The notes under the pieces: generated by a model | What the model was told of the DNA's origin: nothing | What the model saw: only the letters and a program-made list of their open reading frames with translations | Databases searched by the model: none | DNA from: Aeromonas rivuli | Lineage (GTDB): Bacteria; Pseudomonadota; Gammaproteobacteria; Enterobacterales; Aeromonadaceae | Length of the DNA: 64,000 nucleotides | Assembly (NCBI RefSeq): GCF_000820045.1 | Contig: NZ_CDBJ01000042.1 | Location: 1 to 64,000 of the forward strand | Direction of reading: 5' to 3' | Program-made: the position numbers and the translations under genes | Shown here: piece by piece, positions 57,074-64,000 of the stretch | How the letters are laid out: each line of letters opens with the position of its first letter | Position numbering within the stretch: position 1 is the first letter of the stretch

Positions 57074-57424
57074 CTAGAAGGTCAGTACCTTGTCGGCGGC
57101 CACTGTCCATTGGGCCAGGGTCGGCAGGCGGTCGATGCGGATCCCTTCGATAAGCGGCAGGGTGCCAATGCCGCGGGCATCACAACAGCTCTGGCACAAT
57201 CGCACTTCGGCCCCTTGCACCAGCAAGATGTCCAGCATCTGACGCAGGTGATAGCCCTCGGCCGGGGCCTGACTGGCGATGGCGGCCCCCACCGCATCCG
57301 ACAAGAGAAACAGCCTGAGGCTGGCCCCCTCTTCCTGCAGTGCCAAGCCGAGGCGCAGGGCGTTGAACAGGGACTCGCTGCCATAGGGGGCACCGCTGGC
57401 GATGATCAGTATCTGTTGGCTCAT
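57074..57424 (-). CDS. DsrE/F-like small sulfur-relay-type protein
   Basis: 116 residues, beginning MSQQILIIASGAPYGSESLFNALRLGLAL, the fold typical of DsrE/F/TusD/YchN proteins. A Cys-rich motif, RLCQSCCDARGI, occupies the position of the catalytic Cys in sulfur-transfer members. The partners TusB and TusC are absent here, so a stand-alone YchN-like role is more likely. The start at ATG 57424 has AGGAG upstream; an in-frame extension of 27 codons lacks support. Confidence 0.78.
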   Translation of the reverse strand: MSQQILIIASGAPYGSESLFNALRLGLALQEEGASLRLFLLSDAVGAAIASQAPAEGYHLRQMLDILLVQGAEVRLCQSCCDARGIGTLPLIEGIRIDRLPTLAQWTVAADKVLTF

Positions 57425-57537
57425 GGAAGCTCCTGATGACAAAGCCCCATTGTATATCGCCCTGATGATCCCCATCATGATGTTGCGCAAACCGTGTCGC
57501 ACCACTTTCGTGCAGTCTTGACCTGCGAGGTGCCCTT

Positions 57538-57630
57538 GAGGTCAGATGAGCATCATTTAAAAGGTGGTGAATGAGCAGTGTGCTTGAAGTTGGATGAGCA
57601 TCATTCACGGAACGACGGTGAACGAGAGGT
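57538..57630 (+). repeat. Tandem 48-bp direct repeat before the DUF1090 gene
   Basis: TTGA-GT--GATGAGCATCATT...GGTGAA-GAG occurs twice with a 48-bp offset (the GATGAGCATCATT cores start at 57545 and 57593). The second copy lies directly before the ribosome-binding site of the DUF1090 gene, and each copy carries an AAGGTGG- or AGAGGTGG-type sequence. Confidence 0.7.
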
Positions 57631-57635
57631 GGAAA

Positions 57636-58043
57636 ATGAACAAGAGGATAGCCGTGCTGGCATTGGGGTTCTGGCTGGCGGGACCTGTGGTGGCGGCCTC
57701 TGCGGTGGGGTGTGCTGCCAAGCGTGATGCCCTGGTCTCGGCTCTGAGCGAGGCTCGCGCCCATGACAACGATCGCCAGGTCGCTGGCTTGCAGGAGGCG
57801 CTCAATAATGTCGAGGCTTATTGTGACGATGGCGCTTTGCTCAAAGAGAGTGACAGCAAGCTGGCCGAGTTGAAAACCAAGGTCGACGAACGGCTCAGTG
57901 AGTTGCAGAGTGCCCGGGTGGAGGGCAAGCCGGACAAGATCGCCAAGAAGCAGACCAAGCTCGATGAGGCTCAGGCCAAATATCAGCAGGAGCAGATCCA
58001 CAATGGAGCCTTGCGTGCCCTGGTCGATAGCAAGGGTAAGTGA
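57636..58043 (+). CDS. Periplasmic DUF1090 (YqjC-like) protein
   Basis: 135 residues. An N-terminal signal peptide, MNKRIAVLALGFWLAGPVVA, is followed by a mature helical domain with two Cys (GCAAKRD, AYCDDG) and a charged coiled C terminus rich in Lys/Glu/Gln, the DUF1090 pattern of E. coli YqjC. The function is not established. The start at ATG 57636 has GAGGTGG upstream. Confidence 0.8.
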   Translation: MNKRIAVLALGFWLAGPVVAASAVGCAAKRDALVSALSEARAHDNDRQVAGLQEALNNVEAYCDDGALLKESDSKLAELKTKVDERLSELQSARVEGKPDKIAKKQTKLDEAQAKYQQEQIHNGALRALVDSKGK

Positions 58044-58183
58044 ACACTGACTGCCTCCGGGCTCCGCTGACCCCTTGCTCAGAGTAGGGGCCTCCTATGT
58101 GTATGTGGATGGCTCTATTCGGTGCGATGACAGCGTCGTGGCTGGGATGGCCGCGAGGCGGGCCAGCCATGATGGTGGCGGAT

Positions 58184-58218
58184 AACAGTGAGGCCGGGCA
58201 TTGCCCGGCCTCACTGTT
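58184..58218. terminator. 16-bp perfect bidirectional terminator
   Basis: AACAGTGAGGCCGGGC/GCCCGGCCTCACTGTT with a 3-base loop lies between the convergent DUF1090 and yfhL genes. Confidence 0.85.
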
Positions 58219-58235
58219 TGCCCATCTCTGGCCAG

Positions 58236-58484
58236 TCAGCTGCGATGGAGTTTCACAAACTTCTCCATCAACTGCGCTTCGCTCTCCACCCGCTGGGGAT
58301 CCCAGATGATGCAGTCGATGGGGCAGACGCTGATGCAGGTGGGCTTCTCATAGTGGCCGACGCATTCGGTGCACAAGTCTGGATTGATCTCGTAGATGGC
58401 CTCCCCCAGGCTGATGGCCTGGTTCGGACACTCGGGATCGCACATGTCACAGTTGATGCACTTGTCGGTGATGAGCAGCGCCAT
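58236..58484 (-). CDS. yfhL: YfhL-family 4Fe-4S dicluster ferredoxin
   Basis: 82 residues, close in size to E. coli YfhL (86 aa). Two cluster motifs are seen: CINCDMCDPECPN (CxxCxxCxxxC) and CTECVGHY...CISVCPIDCI, the second with the insertion typical of the Alvin-type ferredoxins. The start at ATG 58484 lies 1 base after the trhP stop, so the two genes are translationally coupled. The ferredoxin probably supplies electrons to TrhP (inference). Confidence 0.93.
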   Translation of the reverse strand: MALLITDKCINCDMCDPECPNQAISLGEAIYEINPDLCTECVGHYEKPTCISVCPIDCIIWDPQRVESEAQLMEKFVKLHRS

Positions 58485-58485
58485 C

Positions 58486-59847
58486 TCAGGCTGCCGTATG
58501 GGGGTTGCGGCTGTCCTGACGATCGCCCAGGTTGCGCAGCAGTATCCCGTGGCTGATGTCGATCTCCTGGGGAACCGGCACATAGACGATGTGGCCGTTG
58601 CCCGGTGCGGTGTCGACCAGCTCGCCTTTGCGGTTTTGCATCTGCTCCAGATTGAAGCTGAGGTTGCCCTGGGGGGTCATCAACTCCAGGCTGTTGCCGA
58701 CCAGGAACTTGTTCTTCACGTCCACTTCCACCATGTCGCCATTGCGACCGGTGATCTCGCCGACGAACTGCTGGGTGTCGGAGATGGAGTAACCATAGTC
58801 ATAGTTCTGGTACTCGCTGTGGTTGTGGCGGCGCAGGAAGCCCTCGGTATAGCCACGGTGGGCCAGGTTCTCCAGGGTGCCCATCAGGGTCGGATCGAAC
58901 GGACGACCGGCGACGGCATCGTCGATGGCCTTGCGATAGACCTGAGCGGTACGGGCGCAGTAGTAGAAGGACTTGGTGCGGCCTTCGATCTTCAGGGAGT
59001 GCACACCCATCCTGGTCAGGCGCTCGACGTGCTCGACGGCGCGCAAGTCCTTGGAGTTCATGATGTAGGTGCCGTGCTCGTCCTCGAACGCCGTCATGTA
59101 CTCGCCGGGGCGGTTGGCCTCTTCCAGCAGTACCAGCGCATCGCTCGGCTTGCCGAGCCCCAGGGTGTTGTCCGGACGCACCGCAATGGGCTCCTGGCGA
59201 TGCACTATCTGGCCCACCTCATTCTCCTTGCCTTCGTGAACCTTGTAGTCCCAGCGGCAGGAGTTGGTGCAGGTACCCTGGTTGGGGTCGCGTTTGTTGA
59301 TGTAGCCAGAGAGCAGGCAGCGGCCGGAGTAGGCCATGCACAGGGCGCCGTGCACGAAGACTTCCAGCTCCATCTCCGGCACCTGCATGCGGATCTCTTC
59401 GATCTCGTCCAGGGAGAGTTCGCGGGAGAGGATGACGCGAGTCAGGCCCATTTGATGCCAGAACTTTACCGTGGCCCAGTTGACCGCATTGGCCTGCACC
59501 GACAGGTGAATGGGCATGTGGGGGAAGGCTTCGCGCATCATCATGATGAGGCCGGGGTCTGACATAATGATGGCGTCCGGTCCCATCTCGATCACCGGGC
59601 GCATGTCGCGCACGAAGGTCTTGAGCTTGGAGTTGTGGGGCTGGATGTTGGCCACCACATAGAACTGCTTGCCGAGGGCGTGGGCTTCGTTGATGCCCAG
59701 GCACAAGTTGTCGTGGTCGAACTCGTTGTTACGCACCCGCAGGCTGTAGCGCGGCTGGCCGGCATAGACGGCATCGGCGCCATAGGCGAAGGCGTAACGC
59801 ATATTCTTGAGGGTCCCGGCGGGGGAGAGCAATTCTGGTCTGAACAT
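58486..59847 (-). CDS. trhP: tRNA 5-hydroxyuridine modification protein TrhP (U32 peptidase family)
   Basis: 453 residues, the same length as E. coli YegQ. The U32 signature EVFVHGALCMAYSGRCLLSGY is present with its conserved cysteines, plus CRWDYKVHE. The N terminus FRPELLSPAGTLKNMRYAFAYGADAVYAG is family-typical. TrhP is required, with prephenate, for ho5U34 formation in tRNAs read at the wobble position. The start at ATG 59847 is chosen by family; upstream residues are unsupported. The leader contains a GCCAC-TCG-GTGGC hairpin (about 59878-59899). Confidence 0.95.
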   Translation of the reverse strand: MFRPELLSPAGTLKNMRYAFAYGADAVYAGQPRYSLRVRNNEFDHDNLCLGINEAHALGKQFYVVANIQPHNSKLKTFVRDMRPVIEMGPDAIIMSDPGLIMMMREAFPHMPIHLSVQANAVNWATVKFWHQMGLTRVILSRELSLDEIEEIRMQVPEMELEVFVHGALCMAYSGRCLLSGYINKRDPNQGTCTNSCRWDYKVHEGKENEVGQIVHRQEPIAVRPDNTLGLGKPSDALVLLEEANRPGEYMTAFEDEHGTYIMNSKDLRAVEHVERLTRMGVHSLKIEGRTKSFYYCARTAQVYRKAIDDAVAGRPFDPTLMGTLENLAHRGYTEGFLRRHNHSEYQNYDYGYSISDTQQFVGEITGRNGDMVEVDVKNKFLVGNSLELMTPQGNLSFNLEQMQNRKGELVDTAPGNGHIVYVPVPQEIDISHGILLRNLGDRQDSRNPHTAA

Positions 59848-60055
59848 GATTATCTCGCTGGTCTGATTGCAAATCAGGGCGACGCCACCGAGTGGCATCG
59901 CAATAAGGATGACGGCACAGCGCTGCACCCTCTGGAGGGTTAAGGCCATGACATCCCAATAAGGGTGCGAGATTGTACTCTTGCCGCTCCCCGGGCGCAA
60001 TTAACCCGGGTAGGAGAAGGAGAGAGGATTGTCTTGTCGGTGTCAGTGAGCCTCG

Positions 60056-60331
60056 TTACTGCGGGGGGCTGACCAACAGAGTGGTGGGGCGCATGGACGG
60101 GGCTTGAGGGTGCAGGGCCAGGCTCAACCAGTGCCAATCAAGGGGAGGGCTGTCCTGTTTGAAGCGCTGCAACGGCTGGCCATCACGCACGGTCAGAAAC
60201 AGGGTGCTCGACAGACCGATGCGGTTGCGATAACGCACCATGAGTTCGCCGCTGTAGCGACTGATATGGATCTGCAACTGCTCCAGGCTCAGGCCTGAGT
60301 GATAACCCTGTTCATCCCACACTTCCAGCAT
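60056..60331 (-). CDS. Hypothetical 91-residue protein between trhP and the tRNATyr genes
   Basis: MLEVWDEQGYHSGLSLEQLQIHISRYSG followed by a beta-rich middle and a Pro-rich end. No signal, membrane segment or known motif was recognised. GGAAG lies about 8 bases before the start, and the coding frame is free of stops over most of the gap. No homologue comes to mind, so it may be genus-specific. Confidence 0.5.
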   Translation of the reverse strand: MLEVWDEQGYHSGLSLEQLQIHISRYSGELMVRYRNRIGLSSTLFLTVRDGQPLQRFKQDSPPLDWHWLSLALHPQAPSMRPTTLLVSPPQ

Positions 60332-60418
60332 GATGCGCCTTCCTTGCGAATATCAGGGCTTACTATCCGGGCAGTTTACATAACGGGCAATTGTCAGATC
60401 TGACAGGGACAGAAAGCG

Positions 60419-60443
60419 AAAACCCGGCGCTGGGCCGGGTTTT
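60419..60443 (-). terminator. Terminator of the tRNATyr cluster
   Basis: AAAACCCGGC/GCCGGGTTTT with a 5-base loop is followed by pyrimidine-rich sequence on the minus strand, 10 bases after the last tRNATyr. Confidence 0.88.
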
Positions 60444-60452
60444 CTTGAATGA

Positions 60453-60537
60453 TGGTGGAGGGAGAAGGATTCGAACCTTCGAAGGCAGAGCCGTCAGATT
60501 TACAGTCTGATCCCTTTGGCCACTCGGGAACCCCTCC
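60453..60537 (-). tRNA. tyrT: tRNA-Tyr (GUA), copy 3
   Basis: 85 nt, class II, acceptor GGAGGGG/CCCTCC, anticodon GTA in GACTGTAAATC, encoded CCA. It is identical to the two neighbouring copies. Confidence 0.96.
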
Positions 60538-60571
60538 ACAGGGGTATTAAAAGCCACTTATTTCAGGAAGA

Positions 60572-60656
60572 TGGTGGAGGGAGAAGGATTCGAACCTTCG
60601 AAGGCAGAGCCGTCAGATTTACAGTCTGATCCCTTTGGCCACTCGGGAACCCCTCC
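60572..60656 (-). tRNA. tyrT: tRNA-Tyr (GUA), copy 2
   Basis: Identical 85-nt tRNATyr. The spacer to copy 3 is 34 bases. Confidence 0.96.
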
Positions 60657-60697
60657 ACGGGGTATTTTCCTGATTGTACTATCTCATCACACTTGAA

Positions 60698-60782
60698 TGG
60701 TGGAGGGAGAAGGATTCGAACCTTCGAAGGCAGAGCCGTCAGATTTACAGTCTGATCCCTTTGGCCACTCGGGAACCCCTCC
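60698..60782 (-). tRNA. tyrT: tRNA-Tyr (GUA), copy 1
   Basis: Identical 85-nt tRNATyr, first in the transcript. The spacer to copy 2 is 41 bases. Confidence 0.96.
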
Positions 60783-60797
60783 TCAAGTGCGAGGCGC

Positions 60798-60825
60798 ATA
60801 CTAACAGATCCCACAGCTTTGTGAA
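60798..60825 (-). promoter_or_regulatory. Promoter of the tRNATyr cluster
   Basis: On the minus strand: TTCACA, a 16-base spacer, TAGTAT, then a GC-rich discriminator GCGCCTCGC typical of stringently controlled stable-RNA promoters. The rest of the gap to the next gene (60826-61119) is AT-rich and shows no other clear feature. Confidence 0.65.
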
Positions 60826-61119
60826 CCCCAAATTTGCAATCAATGTAGAAAAATATGCGAGTCGCTCATTTTTTGATATTGGCCGTTCAAAATTCAATCT
60901 TTTCATAGGCTTCAGAACAAAAATAACACAGCTAACCGGGCAGGAAGTCGAGGCTGTCGCCCTGTCATCTCGGCTGACGAGTCATTGTTGGTAGTGTTTT
61001 ATGCTGGTTTACTCTCTTTGTTCTGTGAATGTGATGGCGGATGGGTTTGGGTGTGGACTTTGCTGCTACCTGATCTTAATCTCGCCATGTTATCTAACTG
61101 TTACATGGAACGTGATCCT

Positions 61120-62358
61120 ATGCAGCCTCTCGATGTCGCCGTCCTGCGCGGCCAGTTTCCTGCCCTCAACCAGTTGATCGATGGCAAATCCCCACTCTTC
61201 TTCGACGGCCCTGGGGGGGCCCAGGTTCCCCATCGTGTCTTGGGGGCCATGACCGACTATCTGGGGCGCTTCAACGCCAATCTGGGGGGGACCTTCTTCT
61301 CGGGCCGGGAGACGGAGCAACAGGCGTTGCGTGCCCGCAAGGCCGCGGCGACCCTGCTCGGTGCCGACAGCTGGCAGGAGATAGTGTTTGGCGCCAACTT
61401 CACCAGCCTCACCTTCGCCTTCAGCCGTGCCCTGGCCCGTGAGTGGCAGGCGGGGGATGAGATAGTCGTCAGCGCCCTGGATCACTACTCCAATGTCTCC
61501 AGCTGGCAGCAGGCGGCCGAGGATCGCGGCGCCATCGTCCATCAGGTGCGGGTGGATACCGCCAGCGGCGGCCTCGACATGGATCATCTGCTGAGCCTGC
61601 TTGGCCCGCGTACCCGGCTGGTGGCCGTGACCGCCGCTTCCAATACCACGGGCACTCTGGTGGACATTCCCGCCATCGCCGATGCGGTACACCAGGCTGG
61701 TGCCCTGCTCTATGTGGATGCGGTGCACTTTGCGCCCCATGAGCGCATCGATGTGCAAGCCTGGGATTGCGACTTCCTCGGCTGCTCGGCCTACAAGTTC
61801 TTCGGTCCGCACTTGGGGATCCTCTATGGCAAGCATCGCCATCTGGAGCGGTTGACCCCCTACAAGGTGGAACCGGCCAAGAACGTCTCGCCCTACAAGT
61901 GGGAGACGGGCACCCAGAGCTGGGAGGCCTTGGCCGGGCTGGAGGCGACCATTGACTACCTGGCCTCCCTCTCTGGTCTGGAGGCGGAGGAGGCTTCCCT
62001 GGAAGAGCGGCTCGATCTCGCCTTTGCCAGCAGCCAGGGGCATGAACAGCAGCTCAGCGAGCAGGTATTGGCCAAGCTGGCGGAGCGTCCCTGGTTGAGC
62101 CTGCATGGTATCCATGGCGCGCAGGGGCGAACGCCCACCTTCGCCCTCACCTCGAGTCGCCACACGCCGGCCGAGATGGCGGTCTATCTGGGGGATCATC
62201 AGGTATGCAGCTGGGCGGGGCACTTCTATGCCCTGGGATTGATCGCGGCCCTGGGGGTCGGTGAGGGAGGGGTACTGCGCATCGGCTGCATGCACTACAA
62301 CACTCATGCCGAAATAGACAGGCTGTTCAGTCTGCTCGATGCCATGCCGGCGGCGTAA
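61120..62358 (+). CDS. Cysteine desulfurase-like PLP enzyme (class V aminotransferase)
   Basis: 412 residues. The PLP Lys is K226 in SAYKFFGPHLGILYG, and the His stacked on PLP is in ALDHYSNVSSW. The Asp of the DAVHFAPHE segment binds the pyridine nitrogen. The sequence resembles the SufS/CsdA group, but no sulfur acceptor (SufE/CsdE) gene is adjacent. The product may thus be a desulfurase or a selenocysteine lyase-like enzyme. The start at ATG 61120 (MQPLDVAVLRGQFPA) is favoured by family length; upstream in-frame starts have no ribosome-binding site. Confidence 0.83.
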   Translation: MQPLDVAVLRGQFPALNQLIDGKSPLFFDGPGGAQVPHRVLGAMTDYLGRFNANLGGTFFSGRETEQQALRARKAAATLLGADSWQEIVFGANFTSLTFAFSRALAREWQAGDEIVVSALDHYSNVSSWQQAAEDRGAIVHQVRVDTASGGLDMDHLLSLLGPRTRLVAVTAASNTTGTLVDIPAIADAVHQAGALLYVDAVHFAPHERIDVQAWDCDFLGCSAYKFFGPHLGILYGKHRHLERLTPYKVEPAKNVSPYKWETGTQSWEALAGLEATIDYLASLSGLEAEEASLEERLDLAFASSQGHEQQLSEQVLAKLAERPWLSLHGIHGAQGRTPTFALTSSRHTPAEMAVYLGDHQVCSWAGHFYALGLIAALGVGEGGVLRIGCMHYNTHAEIDRLFSLLDAMPAA

Positions 62359-62386
62359 CGCGGCAGTCAGCGATGTCACGCCATCA

Positions 62387-62417
62387 GACCCCGCTGCCGG
62401 TTCGCCACAGCGGGGTC
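62387..62417. terminator. Terminator between the desulfurase-like gene and cheB
   Basis: The 10-bp stem GACCCCGCTG/CAGCGGGGTC lies between convergent genes. Confidence 0.75.
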
Positions 62418-62419
62418 TC

Positions 62420-63472
62420 TCATTTGGCAATAATCTGGTGGATCTGATCGAGAGGGACGATATGGCGGGCTGCGCCGAGCTTGATCGCCTCCTTGGGCAT
62501 GCCGAATACCACGCAGGAGGCCTCATCCTGGGCATAGGTGATGGCCCCCGCCTCCTGCATCTCCTTGAGGCCGCGGGCACCATCATCTCCCATGCCGGTC
62601 ATGATGATGCCGGTGGCATTCTTGCCAGCGTATTTGGCCACTGAGCGAAACAGCACATCGACCGAGGGGCGATGGCGATTGATCAGAGGGCCATCCATGA
62701 CGTCCACATGGTAGTAGGCGCCGCTGCGCTTGAGCAGCATGTGTTTGCCACCCGGCGCGATCAGGGCCAGCCCCGGGATCACCCTGTCATTGTGTCTGGC
62801 TTCACGCACTTCTATCTGGCACAGGCCATTGAGCCGTTCGGCGAAGGAAGCGGTGAACTTCTCCGGCATGTGCTGCACGATGACGATGCCGGGGCTGACC
62901 CTGGGCAAGGCGGTGAGTACCAGCTCCAGGGCCTGGGTGCCGCCGGTGGAGGTGCCCATGGCGACGATGCGCTCCGTGGTTTGTGCCAGGGCCTGGCCGC
63001 CCGCCGGTAGCCAGGCATCAACGCTGATCTTGGCGGGCACGGCCAGTGGTGCCTTGCGCAACTGTTTGACATTGGCCATGGCCGCGGCCCGTACCGCCAT
63101 GGCGAGATCCTGGGCGGACTCTTGCAGAAAGTCTTTGAGGCCTATGGTCGGCTTGGTGATGATATCCACCGCACCGGCCGCCATGGCCTGCAAGGTGGTC
63201 TCGGCGCCGCGCGCGGTGAGGGAGGAGCAGATAACGACCGGGGTCGGTCGCTCGGTCATTATCTTCTGCAGGAAGGTGATGCCATCCATGCGCGGCATCT
63301 CCACGTCGAGCACTATCACGTCCGGCCAGGCCCGCTTGAGTTTTTCCAGGGCAAAGAGGGGATCCGAGGCGGTGGCGATGACACTGATATCCGGCTCACG
63401 CTCCAGCACGCTCTGCAATACCTGCCTGACCACGGCGGAGTCATCGACCAGCATGACGGTGATCTGTTTCAT
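62420..63472 (-). CDS. cheB: Chemotaxis response regulator/methylesterase CheB
   Basis: 350 residues. The N-terminal receiver (1-125) has the phosphorylated Asp56 ([14 protein letters not shown]) and the DD pair at 10-11. The C-terminal methylesterase has its Ser in [12 protein letters not shown], His in [10 protein letters not shown] and Asp in [14 protein letters not shown]. It demethylates and deamidates MCP glutamates for adaptation. It lies downstream of cheD on the same strand, the typical cheR-cheD-cheB order. Confidence 0.96.
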   Translation of the reverse strand: MKQITVMLVDDSAVVRQVLQSVLEREPDISVIATASDPLFALEKLKRAWPDVIVLDVEMPRMDGITFLQKIMTERPTPVVICSSLTARGAETTLQAMAAGAVDIITKPTIGLKDFLQESAQDLAMAVRAAAMANVKQLRKAPLAVPAKISVDAWLPAGGQALAQTTERIVAMGTSTGGTQALELVLTALPRVSPGIVIVQHMPEKFTASFAERLNGLCQIEVREARHNDRVIPGLALIAPGGKHMLLKRSGAYYHVDVMDGPLINRHRPSVDVLFRSVAKYAGKNATGIIMTGMGDDGARGLKEMQEAGAITYAQDEASCVVFGMPKEAIKLGAARHIVPLDQIHQIIAK

Positions 63473-63527
63473 CTCTCTCTCCTCATTCGAATGAAGGGGC
63501 GGTCAGGGGCCGGATCCCGCGGTGGCC

Positions 63528-64000
63528 TCATTGACCGGTGCGGCGACGCTCATCGACCCGCTCCGGATCCCGTATCAACGGACTGTGCCTGACCCAGACA
63601 TGGCCGGTATTGAGCTCGAAGACAAGCGCCCTGTGGCCTGTGCCGCCCAGATCGTGGGCGCTGACATCGAGGCCCTGAGCGCGGACCAGCGCCCAGGCGG
63701 CCGCCACATTCTGGCTGGCGATATCCGGGGCATGACGTCCCCCCAACTGGGGGAACATGTTGCCGCCGCCAAACAGCTTGACCACATATTCCCCGGGGGC
63801 TGAGCCCGCTTTGGCAACCCCTTGCAGCAAGATGGCCAGCGCCTCATCCGCATACTTGCCATTGAGCGAGTCAGGCCTCTGCCGTGCCATCTGCCTCTGG
63901 CTCAGCGGTCGATCGCGATGGCGCCGACTCGGCAGCATGAAGTGGCACATGCCGCCCCAGTGGTGGCGTGGGTGCCAGAGTGTCAGGCTGACACAGGAGC
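63528..64000 (-). CDS. cheD: Chemoreceptor glutamine deamidase CheD (5' end outside window)
   Basis: The frame is open to the right edge, so the start lies beyond the window; 157 codons are visible. The first visible residues, SCVSLTLWHPRHHWGGMCHFMLP, contain the catalytic Cys and His of CheD. KLFGGGNMFPQ and GGTGHRALVFELNTGHVWV are also typical. CheD deamidates MCP glutamines. It is 55 bases upstream of cheB, in the same operon. Confidence 0.92.
   Translation of the reverse strand, partial: SCVSLTLWHPRHHWGGMCHFMLPSRRHRDRPLSQRQMARQRPDSLNGKYADEALAILLQGVAKAGSAPGEYVVKLFGGGNMFPQLGGRHAPDIASQNVAAAWALVRAQGLDVSAHDLGGTGHRALVFELNTGHVWVRHSPLIRDPERVDERRRTGQ

Overview
The window looks like a chromosomal segment of an Aeromonas-like gammaproteobacterium. 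GC content is about 60% by eye. Gene orders shared with Vibrio and Escherichia are recognisable: aroQ-accB-accC-yhdT-panF-...-prmA, nrdR-ribD-ribE-ribB-ribH-nusB-thiL-pgpA, dxs-ispA-xseB-pomA-pomB, greA/yhbY/rlmE-ftsH-folP-glmM, and secG-tRNALeu-tRNAfMet-rimP-nusA-infB-rbfA-truB-rpsO-pnp. The sodium-type flagellar stator genes and cheB/cheD indicate a motile marine or freshwater bacterium. The genus is inferred, not proven.

Layout. 1-2.0 kb: the 3' part of a repeat-rich autotransporter, cut by the left edge. 2.1-4.7 kb: ydjA, a candidate small RNA, maa and prmA. 4.7-5.3 kb: an intergenic region with two sigma-54-type promoters, each followed by a short terminator-ended transcript unit. 5.3-15.5 kb: a zinc-type alcohol dehydrogenase with a divergent LysR regulator, an orphan PTS EIIBC, panF, yhdT, accC, accB, aroQ and acs. 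15.7-19.7 kb: a TorD chaperone with an unknown membrane protein, glyA, a ParB-like protein and nrdR. 19.8-25.5 kb: riboflavin, nusB, thiL and pgpA genes. 25.9-31.5 kb: a Gsi/Dpp-type peptide ABC importer. 31.5-36.4 kb: dxs, ispA and xseB opposite pomAB. 36.5-53.6 kb: the conserved translation, cell-envelope and RNA-metabolism block. 53.7-64 kb: an MFS transporter, a chemoreceptor, a DsrE-like protein, a DUF1090 protein, trhP-yfhL, three tRNATyr genes, a cysteine-desulfurase-like enzyme, cheB and the end of cheD.

Two things stand out. First, the tandem sigma-54 promoters upstream of prmA appear to drive two undescribed small RNAs of about 60 and 85 nt. Second, gene ends are repeatedly duplicated in tandem at gene junctions (yhdT/panF twice, accC, nrdR, ribB, thiL/pgpA, dppB/dppC). 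At yhdT/panF and dppB/dppC the duplication created intact mini-ORFs of 45, 45 and 37 codons, each starting like the downstream gene and ending like the upstream gene, with ribosome-binding sites and stop/start spacing preserved. No CRISPR array, insertion sequence or prophage was seen.
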